64,000 bases of DNA from Ignavibacteria bacterium (GTDB taxonomy: Bacteria; Bacteroidota; Ignavibacteria; Kapaibacteriales; Kapaibacteriaceae). Positions within the stretch are counted from its first letter, which is position 1. Every line of letters starts with the position of its first letter. The stretch lies in NCBI GenBank assembly GCA_013204605.1, contig JABMNI010000060.1:25359-89358 (forward strand), written 5' to 3'. Under the pieces are notes generated by a model that had not been told where the DNA came from, searched no databases, and worked only from the letters and a program-made list of their open reading frames with translations. Of the stretch, positions 1 to 8,380 are shown one piece after another. The translations under genes and the position numbers were made by a program.

Positions 1-465
1 CTGAAGACGGCAGTAACGCAAATTCGAAAATTTCGCAACCAGCCTGCGCTGGGTCCGGCGGAGTTTCTCGCTCTTATGCGCGAAAAAATGAAACTCGTAG
101 AAATGGATCAGTCGTTTCTTAGCAGGTCACTCAACGAAGGTTTCTCCGGCGGCGAAAAAAAGCGCAATGAAATATTTCAAATGGCAATGCTCGAACCAAA
201 ACTCAGTGTAATGGATGAAACAGATTCCGGGTTGGATATCGATGCGCTAAAAATTGTCGCAGATGGAGTAAACACATTACGCAATAGCGACAATGCATTT
301 GTTGTTATCACACACTATCAACGTCTACTCAATCATATCGTGCCCGACGTAGTGCACGTGCTTTGGGACGGACGCATTGTTAAATCCGGCGGTAAAGAAC
401 TTGCATTGGAACTCGAAGAAAAAGGTTACGATTGGATAAAAGCAGAATCAGCGGTAGAGGCGTAA
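1..465 (+). CDS. sufC: Fe-S cluster assembly ATPase SufC (5' end missing)
   Basis: C-terminal 154 residues of the ABC-type ATPase of the SufBCD scaffold, which uses ATP to drive iron-sulfur cluster assembly in the cytosol. The reading frame is open from base 1, so the start and Walker A lie upstream of the window. Visible landmarks are the ABC signature FSGGEKKR (fragment residues 48-55), Walker [10 protein letters not shown] with D72 and E73, and the switch histidine in ITHYQ (H105). FSGGEKKR and [12 protein letters not shown] are hallmarks of SufC rather than of transporter ATPases. The stop lies 2 nt before the sufD ATG, so translation is probably coupled. sufB presumably precedes it outside the window. 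Confidence 0.95.
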   Translation: MKTAVTQIRKFRNQPALGPAEFLALMREKMKLVEMDQSFLSRSLNEGFSGGEKKRNEIFQMAMLEPKLSVMDETDSGLDIDALKIVADGVNTLRNSDNAFVVITHYQRLLNHIVPDVVHVLWDGRIVKSGGKELALELEEKGYDWIKAESAVEA

Positions 466-467
466 CG

Positions 468-1820
468 ATGAACAAGGTTGATTTGCAAAATGAAATTGCC
501 TCGCTCTACGAGCAGAGAAACATGCTAGTAAGAGCTAGGTCCGAAGCCGAGGCCAAGAATAGTGGTGCGAACGGAAATAACGCGAACGAGGTACGCAAGA
601 ATGGCGTGTCAAATTCAACAGTCTCCTTAAGTGAACGAGCATTTGCAGAGTTTTCAAAAATTGGAGTCCCAGACCAACGGTTTGAAGAATGGAAATATGC
701 TGCTCCGAAGTTGTTCAAAGCTGCAAGTGCACAGGGTGCATTGTCAGCTGAACTGGTGATAAAGAACGCTATGGTTCTTACAGTTGAAGATGGCGAGTTT
801 ATTATCGAGGAGAGCTCAAATCCGAATATGTTGTCTGGCGTGACCGTGCATCTGATTAGCGATGATAACTTTGAGACCGATCCATCTGTGGCGATAGCTT
901 TTGAAAGTATCCTCGAGAAAAAAAACCTGCCTTTCGCATCGTTGCAAACCGCTATCGAAGAGTACACAATTGCTATTCACGTGACCGGCGAAATTGAAGT
1001 TCCTATTCACATTAGGTACATCACGAACTCGCTAGGTGCCTTGCTAATTTCAACTCCTACGGTGTTGCTTTTTGCTGCACCAAATAGTAAGGTTACCTTG
1101 GTTGAAGAGCATGTTTCACATCAGCCCGGCAATACCATTGTTACCAGCCTTACCTCAGTTGTTGCTCAGTCAGGCTCGCAAGTAAATTACATCAAGGTCG
1201 ATCACGGAACCGGTCAGAAATCAATTGCGCATACAACGGCCGACGTGTTTAGCAACGCTACCTTTAATGCATACACAGCATGTCTGCAGGGCGGCTTCGT
1301 TCGAAACGACCTTCATGTGCGGCTGCTGGAACCCTCAGCCGATGTTCACATGTACGGAGTATCGGTTCTTGATGCTGAAGATTTAGCCGACAACCACACC
1401 GTGGTAGATCATGTAGCACCGCATTGCACCTCGCGAGAATTGTATAAGGGGCTTTATGGTGGCAAGTCCGTTGGAGTTTTTAACGGAAAAATTTACGTCC
1501 GACCCGATGCCCAAAAAACGTTAGCGTATCAAGCTAATCATACGTTGTTGCTTTCAGATTCTGCGCAGATAAATACAAAGCCCCAACTCGAAATATGGGC
1601 CGATGATGTGAAGTGTTCGCATGGCGCAACAACGGGTCAACTTGATGAAGATGCGTTGTTCTATTTACGGTCGCGTGGGATTGGGATGCAAGCGGCAAAG
1701 CAACTTCTTACAAATGCATTTGTAGGTGAAGTTGTAGATCGTCTTCCGGTTACCGAAGTAAGAGAATTTGTGCAACAACACATTAACAACACATTGCACG
1801 TAACAGAAATTGAAGCTTGA
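468..1820 (+). CDS. sufD: Fe-S cluster assembly protein SufD
   Basis: 450-residue SufBD-family scaffold subunit that partners SufB and SufC. The C-terminal half holds the right-handed beta-helix core with the family block GKIYVRPDAQKT, then DDVKCSHGAT with the conserved cysteine at about residue 383, then LDEDALFYLRSRG. The first 70 residues are charged and low in complexity. An in-frame TTG at 432 would overlap sufC; the ATG at 468, right after the sufC stop, is preferred. The stop TGA overlaps the TTG start of sufS, giving a compact operon. Length and order (sufC-sufD-sufS-sufE) fit standard SUF operons. Confidence 0.95.
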   Translation: MNKVDLQNEIASLYEQRNMLVRARSEAEAKNSGANGNNANEVRKNGVSNSTVSLSERAFAEFSKIGVPDQRFEEWKYAAPKLFKAASAQGALSAELVIKNAMVLTVEDGEFIIEESSNPNMLSGVTVHLISDDNFETDPSVAIAFESILEKKNLPFASLQTAIEEYTIAIHVTGEIEVPIHIRYITNSLGALLISTPTVLLFAAPNSKVTLVEEHVSHQPGNTIVTSLTSVVAQSGSQVNYIKVDHGTGQKSIAHTTADVFSNATFNAYTACLQGGFVRNDLHVRLLEPSADVHMYGVSVLDAEDLADNHTVVDHVAPHCTSRELYKGLYGGKSVGVFNGKIYVRPDAQKTLAYQANHTLLLSDSAQINTKPQLEIWADDVKCSHGATTGQLDEDALFYLRSRGIGMQAAKQLLTNAFVGEVVDRLPVTEVREFVQQHINNTLHVTEIEA

Positions 1821-3064
1821 GTGATACGCAAACCATAGCGCCCCCTTTCGATATCGAAGTTTTACGAAATGAATTTCCAAACATTTCCGACACTGCGGCT
1901 TCGGGACGTCCAATTGTGTATTTAGACACCGCGGCAACGGCCCACAAACCCTTGCAAGTGATTAACCGGATATCTGAATTCTATTCGAAACAGAACAGTA
2001 ATGTACATCGAGGCGTGCACACACTTAGTGCGCAAGCAACGGCCTATTACGAGGAATCTCGAAAAGAAGTTCAAAGCTTTCTACATGCTGAATCGGCAGA
2101 CGAGATAGTGTTCACCAAAGGCACTACCGAATCTGTGAATTTAGTAGCATACACATGGGGTGAACGTAACGTTGGTGCCGGCGATGAGATTTTATTGACG
2201 GAGATGGAGCATCATGCGAACATTGTTCCATGGCAAATGTTGTGCGAACGAAAATCCGCAACAATTAAGATTATACCGGTGTTGGATAATGGTGAACTTG
2301 ATATGGATGCCATTGATTCGTTGATATCGGAAAAGACTAAAATCGTAGCCGTTACACATGTAAGCAATACGCTTGGTACCATTAACGATATAGCTACCAT
2401 TTGCGATAAAGCGCGGCGTCATGGTATAGTGTCGTTTGTAGACGGAGCTCAGGCTGTAATGCACCTCGAGGTTGACGTGCAAAAAATCGGTTGCGATTTT
2501 TATGCTTTCTCTGCGCACAAGCTGTATGGTCCAACGGGAGTTGGAATATTGTACGGACGCAAAGCTCTCCTCGAATCCATGCCCCCATTCATGGGTGGCG
2601 GTGCTATGATTGATACGGTTACGTTTCAAAAAACCACCTACGCTAACGCACCTGGCAGATTCGAAGCAGGCACACCAAACATTGCCGGCATTATTGGAAT
2701 GGCCGAGGCTATCCGATGGTTTAGAAAAATTGATGTCAACCAATTAGCTGCATATGAAGCCAATTGCACATCCATTCTTCTTGACACATTGAGAAGCATT
2801 GATAACATTACTGTTTTAGGTGCTGCCGAACATAGGATTGGCATTGCGACGTTTGTGGCTGACGGTGCGCATGCGCACGACATTGGAATCTTGCTTGACG
2901 AACAAGGTATCGCCGTTCGAACGGGACACCATTGTACAATGCCACTTTTACAACGCTTTGGCGTGCAGCAAACTGTTCGAGCATCATTAGGTGCGTATTC
3001 AAATCAAGCCGACGTTGAAGCATTTGGAAATGCATTACAAAAATCTCTACGGATGTTGCAATGA
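1817..3064 (+). CDS. sufS: Cysteine desulfurase SufS
   Basis: 415-residue PLP enzyme that removes sulfur from L-cysteine and passes it as a persulfide to SufE and the SufBCD scaffold. The PLP lysine is K235 in AHKLYGPTGVG and the persulfide cysteine is C373 in RTGHHCTMPL; the latter motif is characteristic of class II (SufS/CsdA) desulfurases. The apparent start is a TTG overlapping the sufD stop, with no better ATG near the conserved N-terminus. The stop codon lies in the first copy of a 22-bp tandem repeat that runs into the start of sufE. Length matches the family. Confidence 0.95.
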   Translation: MSDTQTIAPPFDIEVLRNEFPNISDTAASGRPIVYLDTAATAHKPLQVINRISEFYSKQNSNVHRGVHTLSAQATAYYEESRKEVQSFLHAESADEIVFTKGTTESVNLVAYTWGERNVGAGDEILLTEMEHHANIVPWQMLCERKSATIKIIPVLDNGELDMDAIDSLISEKTKIVAVTHVSNTLGTINDIATICDKARRHGIVSFVDGAQAVMHLEVDVQKIGCDFYAFSAHKLYGPTGVGILYGRKALLESMPPFMGGGAMIDTVTFQKTTYANAPGRFEAGTPNIAGIIGMAEAIRWFRKIDVNQLAAYEANCTSILLDTLRSIDNITVLGAAEHRIGIATFVADGAHAHDIGILLDEQGIAVRTGHHCTMPLLQRFGVQQTVRASLGAYSNQADVEAFGNALQKSLRMLQ

Positions 3065-3109
3065 GAATTCACGGATGTTACAATGAGAATTCACGGATGT
3101 TGCAATGAG
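3051..3109 (+). repeat. 22-bp tandem repeat (2.7 copies) across the sufS stop and sufE start
   Basis: Copies begin at 3051, 3073 and 3095. The first two differ at one base (G/A) and the third is cut after 15 bp. Each copy carries a CAATGAG core, so the ATGA stop/start junction itself is duplicated: the sufS TGA is in copy 1 and the sufE ATG (3105) is in copy 3. The ancestral arrangement was probably a 4-nt overlapping junction that was then triplicated. Confidence 0.95.
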
Positions 3110-3527
3110 TAATCAACGTGTAATTGATCAGCTGCAGCTGGATCTAGAATCTCTTCCGGATTGGGAGGATAGGTACGCGTACATCATTTCGCTTGCGGAC
3201 CGGTTAGCCCCCTTCCCAGAAAAATATAGAACGGACACGTTCTTGGTAAAGGGCTGTCAGTCGCGCGTTTGGTTGCACGCAGAAATTAACAGCGGATTAG
3301 TTACGATGGATGCCGATAGTGAAGCCCTAATTGTTAAGGGGCTAGTTGGTATGCTCATGATGATTTTCAATAACCGTACTCCGGAAGAAATTTTACAGAC
3401 TACCGATGGCTTCATTGAAGTTTTAGGACTAAGCAAACACCTTTCTCAAAACCGAAGTAGCGGACTGGCCAGCATGATTAAGCAGATAAAACTTTTTGCA
3501 ATTGCATTTATGGCACAACACGCATAA
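3105..3527 (+). CDS. sufE: Cysteine desulfuration protein SufE
   Basis: 140-residue sulfur acceptor that takes persulfide from SufS and hands it to SufB. The acceptor cysteine is C51 in the family motif VKGCQSRVWL; the typical IFNNRTPEEIL and LSQNRSSGLASM blocks follow. Length equals that of E. coli SufE (about 138 residues). The ATG lies in the last copy of the 22-bp repeat, 40 nt after the sufS stop. The stop TAATGA overlaps the ATG of the next gene, indicating translational coupling. Confidence 0.95.
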   Translation: MSNQRVIDQLQLDLESLPDWEDRYAYIISLADRLAPFPEKYRTDTFLVKGCQSRVWLHAEINSGLVTMDADSEALIVKGLVGMLMMIFNNRTPEEILQTTDGFIEVLGLSKHLSQNRSSGLASMIKQIKLFAIAFMAQHA

Positions 3528-3841
3528 TGACAGCTACTGAAAATATTAGGGACCGAGTAATAGATGCAATCCGGACTGTGTACGATCCGGAGATTCCGGT
3601 GGATGTTTATGATCTGGGATTGATTTACGAAGTGAGAATGGTTGATGAAACCAAGGCGCATGTATTAATGACGCTAACCACTCCCAATTGTCCTTCTGCA
3701 CAGGCGTTGCCTGCCGAGGTTGAACGAGTTGTGGGTGAAGTGGATGGAGTGACAAGTGTTGAATTGGAGTTGACTTTTGATCCGCCCTGGGATAAGACAA
3801 TGATGTCAGAGGCGGCGTTGTTTCAGATTGGATTGTTCTGA
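3527..3841 (+). CDS. sufT: SufT / MIP18-family (DUF59) Fe-S maturation factor
   Basis: 104-residue MIP18 (DUF59) domain protein. Family features are DPEIPVDVYDLGLIYEV near the N-terminus, TTPNCPSAQ with the conserved cysteine, and a terminal FDPPWDKTMMSE. Relatives named SufT act as accessory factors for maturing iron-sulfur proteins, and the position inside this SUF operon supports that role. It is also homologous to PaaD of phenylacetate oxygenase systems; a PaaE-like gene follows, but no oxygenase subunits are present. The ends overlap both neighbours, so all are probably co-translated. Confidence 0.9.
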   Translation: MTATENIRDRVIDAIRTVYDPEIPVDVYDLGLIYEVRMVDETKAHVLMTLTTPNCPSAQALPAEVERVVGEVDGVTSVELELTFDPPWDKTMMSEAALFQIGLF

Positions 3842-4944
3842 TGTCTGTACAGTTTCATACATTAACAATTTCTGACGTTCTAAGAGTAACTGCCGATGCC
3901 GTTGCTATAACTTTTGATGTGCCCGAGGAATTGCGTCCGGTGTTTTTATACAAACATGGGCAATACATAACCATCAAGGTTGAAGTTGACGGCGTAAGCC
4001 ATAGGCGCAACTATTCGTTGTGCTCAAGCCCCGTGATGGATGAACCATTAACTATTGCGGTGAAGCGAGTTAATGATGGCGTGGTGAGTTCTTGGATTGA
4101 CAATCATGCCGTGGCCGGACTGAAAGTGGAAGTGTATCCGCCGATGGGAAATTTCACGAAGGATTTGGATCCAACACATGTCCGACATTACACAATGTTC
4201 GCGGGCGGCAGCGGGATTACTCCAATCCTCTCGATTTTGAAATCGATTCTCAGAGTTGAAAAGGAAAGTGTTGTCACGCTGTTTTATGCAAATAGAAACA
4301 AAGCGTCGGTAATTTTTTCTGATACGTTGGACCAGCTAGTTGCTTCAAGTAACGGCAAATTCCGACTTGTGCAGATTTTGGAAGACAACTTAGATGCATC
4401 TGATGCGTCTTTACCTGGCTCCCTTTACACCGGAATTATGGACGCTCTAATGTTGGAGCGGTTAATTGCAGACTATGTTCCTTCATTTGGCAGTGTTGAG
4501 GCCTTTGTTTGTGGTCCGGGCCCAATGATGGACAACGTGATTAGAGTTCTGCATTCCCATAATTTAGACGACAAGAAGATTCACCGAGAATATTTTACAT
4601 TGAATAAAGACAACATGGAAAGTGAGATTGAAAATTCCGCAACTGCGGGCGAGGCCGACGAGGTTGTAACGAGAAGTGTGACCATTCGCATTTATGGCAC
4701 ATCGTTCACTTTCGACGTCGAGCCGGACGAAACCATACTTACTGCTGCGCAACGCGCTAATGTTGATCCGCCGTATGCATGCCAGATTGGTGCATGTTGC
4801 ACGTGTAGGGCCAAGTTGCTTACAGGCAAGGTGCACATGGACGAGCGCGAAGCATTGAGCGACGATGAAATAGAAGACGGATACATTTTGACTTGTCAGT
4901 CGCATCCGCTAACCGCGGATGTGGTGGCGGATTACGATCAGTAA
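3841..4944 (+). CDS. PaaE-like NAD(P)H-ferredoxin reductase with C-terminal [2Fe-2S] domain
   Basis: 367-residue three-domain electron-transfer protein. The FAD-binding motif RRNYSLCS is at residues 55-62, the NAD(P) motif GGSGITP at 122-128, and a plant-type ferredoxin domain at the C-terminus has ligands C314, C319, C322 and C352 (C-x4-C-x2-C...C). This is the architecture of PaaE and related oxygenase reductases. No oxygenase is encoded nearby. The start codon overlaps the sufT stop (TGATG) and a cluster-sensing regulator follows, so supplying electrons for Fe-S cluster assembly or repair is the more likely role here. That role is inference from context. Confidence 0.88.
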   Translation: MSVQFHTLTISDVLRVTADAVAITFDVPEELRPVFLYKHGQYITIKVEVDGVSHRRNYSLCSSPVMDEPLTIAVKRVNDGVVSSWIDNHAVAGLKVEVYPPMGNFTKDLDPTHVRHYTMFAGGSGITPILSILKSILRVEKESVVTLFYANRNKASVIFSDTLDQLVASSNGKFRLVQILEDNLDASDASLPGSLYTGIMDALMLERLIADYVPSFGSVEAFVCGPGPMMDNVIRVLHSHNLDDKKIHREYFTLNKDNMESEIENSATAGEADEVVTRSVTIRIYGTSFTFDVEPDETILTAAQRANVDPPYACQIGACCTCRAKLLTGKVHMDEREALSDDEIEDGYILTCQSHPLTADVVADYDQ

Positions 4945-4949
4945 AAATT

Positions 4950-5384
4950 ATGTTACGATTATCAAAACGAGTAGAATACGGTTTATTGGCAGTGCAGGCT
5001 ATGTCTTGCGCTCCAGATTGTATTGTATCTGCTAAAGACATCGCACGCCGTTTTGACATTTCGTTAGCACTCGTTGCAAAAGTTTTGCAGCAGTTAGTGC
5101 GTGCGGAGTTGGTGGTTTCGTATCACGGTACAAACGGTGGATATACACTAGCGAGAAACGCAAGTTTGGTCTCAGTTGCCGATGTGGTAAATGCAATAGA
5201 GGGTGCAGAGGCATCTATTGTGAATTGCCAAGAACACTCGGCTGATGAATGTTCTGCACTCGATGCTTGCACGATACGCGAGCCCCTTTCAATATTACAA
5301 TTACGAATACAAAAAACAATGGCGTCAATGAGCGTTGCGGAATTGACCCCTACAAATCAATTAGTTCAATTGGAGGTTCTATGA
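4950..5384 (+). CDS. Rrf2-family transcriptional regulator with three cysteines (IscR/SufR-like)
   Basis: 144-residue Rrf2 protein. An N-terminal winged helix (LSKRVEYGLLAVQAM... VSYHGTNGGYTLAR) is followed by C93, C101 and C107, the spacing region where IscR, NsrR and RsrR bind an iron-sulfur cluster. It probably senses cluster status and controls this SUF operon. Direct repression of the operon is inference, because the operon promoter lies outside the window. An earlier in-frame start at 4893 lies inside the reductase gene; the ATG at 4950, 5 nt after its stop, is preferred because it matches the usual Rrf2 N-terminus. The TGA overlaps the next ATG. Confidence 0.92.
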   Translation: MLRLSKRVEYGLLAVQAMSCAPDCIVSAKDIARRFDISLALVAKVLQQLVRAELVVSYHGTNGGYTLARNASLVSVADVVNAIEGAEASIVNCQEHSADECSALDACTIREPLSILQLRIQKTMASMSVAELTPTNQLVQLEVL

Positions 5385-5779
5385 GCGTCACAATTTTAGG
5401 TGAAGACTCGATTACAATTGCTACGGGCATCGAAGGTGCTGATGAGCAAGATGGTATTACCGTTACAAGGAAAGCCATCGACGAAGTGAAAAAGATCAAA
5501 ATCCAAAACAGTATACCAGAAGATTATGGTCTACGGTTAGGTGTTAAAGGTGGCGGCTGCAGTGGCATGTCGTACACACTTGGTTTTGATGCTGCCGCGC
5601 GTGACAACGATCTCGTGCTCGACGCTGAAGGTGTTAAGGTATTCATCGATACGAAATCTATGTTTTATCTCATGGAGATAACTCTGGATTTTAGCGATGG
5701 ATTAATGGGAAGGGGCTTTACGTTTAACAATCCGAACGCCACAAAAACATGTGGTTGCGGATCGAGTTTTGGCGTGTAA
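5381..5779 (+). CDS. A-type Fe-S carrier (IscA/SufA/ErpA family)
   Basis: 132-residue A-type carrier that holds and delivers iron-sulfur clusters or iron. The three conserved cysteines are C60 in KGGGCSGMSY and C124/C126 in the terminal TCGCGSSF. The ATG at 5381 follows a strong GGAGG site (5372-5376) and overlaps the regulator stop (ATGA). About 25 extra N-terminal residues precede the core. It is the last gene of the SUF operon; a terminator hairpin follows at 5819. Whether it acts as SufA or ErpA cannot be decided from sequence alone. Confidence 0.92.
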   Translation: MSVTILGEDSITIATGIEGADEQDGITVTRKAIDEVKKIKIQNSIPEDYGLRLGVKGGGCSGMSYTLGFDAAARDNDLVLDAEGVKVFIDTKSMFYLMEITLDFSDGLMGRGFTFNNPNATKTCGCGSSFGV

Positions 5780-5818
5780 ACAATTGCCTTTTTCATGGCG
5801 TGCGTACTTGGTTGTTGA

Positions 5819-5850
5819 GCGCGTAAATGTTTTACGTGCGAGCATTTTTT
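5819..5850 (+). terminator. Rho-independent terminator after the SUF operon
   Basis: Stem of 9 pairs, GCGCGTAAA (5819-5827) with TTTACGTGC (5831-5839), one pair being G-U, and a 3-nt loop. A run of six T follows at 5845-5850. It lies 40 nt after the carrier gene and 24 nt before sod, so it should separate the two transcription units. Confidence 0.65.
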
Positions 5851-5873
5851 CAGAAAATTATTTGGAGTGATAC

Positions 5874-6500
5874 ATGGCTTACGAATGGAAGTTTAATCCG
5901 CGTCCGTATTCCGACGACGAAGCAAAAGAGTTGTTAAAAGATGTGGTCTCTCCCGAGACATCAGATTGGCACTACAACACCCACCACAAAGGGTATGTAA
6001 CGTTCTTGAATAAAATCGAAGAAGCGTTGCCAAAGTCCGACATCGCTGCGGCGAATGGTAATTGGAGTGAGTTTGGCGAACTGAAACGTCGGCAAACCTG
6101 GAACCACGCCGGAACCGTGCTGCACGATGTGTATTGGGAAGTGTTAGGGGGCAATGGGGATCACTCCGCTGGACCCGACATTGTAGCTGCTATCGAAAAG
6201 GAATTTGGATCGTTCGATGCATGGCGTGCAGACTTCAAAGCGACTGCCACGGCTGCAAAACTTTCAGGTTGGGGTGTGCTTTGCATAGACACGTTGTATT
6301 CAGGCAGGTTGTTAAATGTACTAGTGGACGAACATCATTACGGTGCAATCTGGGGTGGAATTCCGTTGATTTCCTGCGACGTGTTCGAACACGCGTATTA
6401 CCACAAAGATGGTCCAGCGAGAGCAAAATACATCGAAAGATTTTTGAACAATTTGCACTGGGGAAGAATCAACGAGCGGTATAAGAGATTCTCTAGATAA
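5874..6500 (+). CDS. Fe/Mn superoxide dismutase
   Basis: 208-residue cytosolic superoxide dismutase with no signal peptide. The four metal ligands are readable by family alignment: H33 in WHYNTHHKGY, H84 in GTVLHDVYW, and D169 and H173 in CDVFEHAYY. The usual DVWEHAYY is DVFEHAYY here, and the C-terminal region is unlike typical bacterial enzymes, recalling archaeal or divergent Fe-type SODs. Iron or manganese preference cannot be called. A GGAG site lies 9 nt before the ATG. Standing just after the Fe-S operon fits an oxidative-stress theme. The stop overlaps the ATG of the next gene (TAATG). Confidence 0.92.
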   Translation: MAYEWKFNPRPYSDDEAKELLKDVVSPETSDWHYNTHHKGYVTFLNKIEEALPKSDIAAANGNWSEFGELKRRQTWNHAGTVLHDVYWEVLGGNGDHSAGPDIVAAIEKEFGSFDAWRADFKATATAAKLSGWGVLCIDTLYSGRLLNVLVDEHHYGAIWGGIPLISCDVFEHAYYHKDGPARAKYIERFLNNLHWGRINERYKRFSR

Positions 6501-7135
6501 TGGCCTCATTTTCACTCGGGCTGTTTCCGTTAAACCTGGTTCTGTTTCCGGATACAACTATACCCATACACATATTCGAACCTCGATACATCGCACTCAT
6601 TAACGAGTGCATGGAGTTTGGGTTGGAATTCGGAATCAATCTTGTTGAGAAGGGTAGGTTGTTCCCAGTTGGGTGTTCCGCAAAGGTTGTGAACGTAACA
6701 GACGAATTTGATGACGGACGGCTAGATATAATTGTTCAAGGCATGCGAAGATTTAATTTGGTAAACTTAAATGAGACCAGCCAGACTTATGCCACTGGGA
6801 CTGCCGAAGAATTAGAAGATGATGTGGAGCTGTTGGACGGTGATTTACTAGAACGATGTTCGTTGATTTACAACAATGTGGTTGACCTCGTTTATGGCTC
6901 CGTAGGATTCAGATTCGATGCGGATACTATGCACGATAACGCGGCTTCTTTTTTTATGGCGCCAAAGTCGGGCCTGTCATTAGACCAAAAGCAAGCGCTG
7001 ATTGAAATGACAAGTGAGAATCAGCGACTTGAAGTGCTGCTCAACCACTTAACAGAAATTATTCCCACGGTGCGACAGGCGGAAACATTGAATCGCATTA
7101 TCCGGAGCGACGGATATTTACCGGCAGTTACATAG
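6500..7135 (+). CDS. LON substrate-binding domain protein (PF02190 type)
   Basis: 211-residue protein consisting only of the N-terminal domain of Lon proteases, with no AAA+ or protease domain. The diagnostic start LFPLNLVLFPDTTIPIHIFEP is followed by RYIALINE and a helical C-terminal part. Free-standing LON-domain proteins are common in many bacteria, but their function is poorly defined; binding of unfolded peptides is the usual guess. It is coupled to sod through an overlapping TAATG and is followed 9 nt later by the phosphatase gene, so the three probably form one transcript. Confidence 0.88.
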   Translation: MASFSLGLFPLNLVLFPDTTIPIHIFEPRYIALINECMEFGLEFGINLVEKGRLFPVGCSAKVVNVTDEFDDGRLDIIVQGMRRFNLVNLNETSQTYATGTAEELEDDVELLDGDLLERCSLIYNNVVDLVYGSVGFRFDADTMHDNAASFFMAPKSGLSLDQKQALIEMTSENQRLEVLLNHLTEIIPTVRQAETLNRIIRSDGYLPAVT

Positions 7136-7144
7136 AAAAAAAGT

Positions 7145-8380
7145 ATGCAAAGTCAGGGGTTATCTCAACGGTCGATATATAAGATTATCGACGGATTGTT
7201 GCAGAGCAATGCAACGAGTGCCGTAGAGATATTGTCGGCGCTGGTTACAGACATTGTTAACAGCGATCAGCTAGTAATGACGGGCGGTCGGCTCTGGGAA
7301 TTAGTACCGGCCAAGCAACAGTACAGATTGAAGTTCCAGGATGGAGAAATGGAGGAACTGGAGTTAGGTCTCATGCGTAGCATCCAGGAAATGCCACCTA
7401 TTTCAACAATGACATCACAGTCGACCTTGACATCTGGTGCGGTTTCGTTGGAAGGTCGGGGAGACCGGGTGTTTTCAGTAACCGGCGTAGGCGATCGGGT
7501 TGAAAGTATTGAAGGGAGCCCCTTCCCATTCGTTTTAGCGTTTACAGCAAAAGCCCATTCGGAAGAATTTATCGATTCCATGACCGTGGTGGGCAGCGCA
7601 GCCAGCACGGCATTGCGAAATATGCACGCGAAGGTGGGGGACAAAAGACTCCAGAAGGATTTAGACCAGGCTTGGCAAATTCAGCGAGATTTGGTGCCAA
7701 CGCATAAGAGAACCTATAATGACTACCAACTATATGGCATTTCTATTCCGGATAGAATTGTTGGCGGCGACTATTTCGATTACATTACCGGTAGTGCCGA
7801 GACGGACCGTTTGGGCGTAGTTATTAGTGATGCGGCCAGTAAGGGTCTACCCGCGGCAGTGCAAGCGCTATTTGTGAGCGGAGCCATACGCATGGGTTCA
7901 TCGTACGACACTAAGATGTCGGCCCTCGTTTCTCGCTTAAACACGCTCATCTACGACACCTTTCCGCACGAGCGGTTTGTGAGCTTGTGTTATTGCGAGC
8001 TCCTGAACTCAGATACTGGCCTAATGCTATACGTGAACGCTGGGCACTGTCCACCAATTCATTACATAGCCGCCACGGGCCAAATTGAGTTCCTACAACC
8101 TACTGGAGGCATACTAGGTATAATTTCGGAGCAGAAGTTCAAGGTCGAGAACATAAACATGGCCGTGGGCGATGTGCTGGTTTTGTACACCGATGGCATT
8201 ACCGAGGCACTTGATAGCGAAGGCAAAGTATTCGGAGAATCGCGTCTTTCGGAGGTTATAGCTGCACATGCCACCCTGGCCCCCGAGCTAATAGCGCAGC
8301 ACATTCTGGAGCGGGTAACCCAGTACAGCGTAGGTGCTAACTACAGTGACGACAAGACCTTAGTAGTTATCCGTAGGTAG
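7145..8380 (+). CDS. SpoIIE/RsbU-type PP2C serine phosphatase
   Basis: 411-residue protein. Residues 1-165 look like a degenerate GAF-type sensory domain; residues 170-411 form the SpoIIE phosphatase domain. Metal-binding motifs are GGDYFDY (207-213), the D229 region SDAASKGLPAA, LYTDGITEA and the terminal SDDKTLVVI. RsbU-like enzymes dephosphorylate anti-sigma antagonists and switch on stress responses. No anti-sigma or antagonist gene is adjacent, so the partner is unknown. The TAG stop is embedded in the iterated AGGGGGCTT motif at 8379-8387. Confidence 0.9.
   Translation: MQSQGLSQRSIYKIIDGLLQSNATSAVEILSALVTDIVNSDQLVMTGGRLWELVPAKQQYRLKFQDGEMEELELGLMRSIQEMPPISTMTSQSTLTSGAVSLEGRGDRVFSVTGVGDRVESIEGSPFPFVLAFTAKAHSEEFIDSMTVVGSAASTALRNMHAKVGDKRLQKDLDQAWQIQRDLVPTHKRTYNDYQLYGISIPDRIVGGDYFDYITGSAETDRLGVVISDAASKGLPAAVQALFVSGAIRMGSSYDTKMSALVSRLNTLIYDTFPHERFVSLCYCELLNSDTGLMLYVNAGHCPPIHYIAATGQIEFLQPTGGILGIISEQKFKVENINMAVGDVLVLYTDGITEALDSEGKVFGESRLSEVIAAHATLAPELIAQHILERVTQYSVGANYSDDKTLVVIRR

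Noticed and set aside
506..967. Long antisense reading frame inside sufD, and similar frames opposite most genes
   Set aside because: They mirror the codon structure of real genes, have no recognisable domains and no ribosome sites.
3527..4944. Phenylacetate degradation genes (PaaD and PaaE homologues)
   Set aside because: The surrounding genes are all SUF components and no PaaA/B/C oxygenase subunits are present, so SUF-related roles are more likely.
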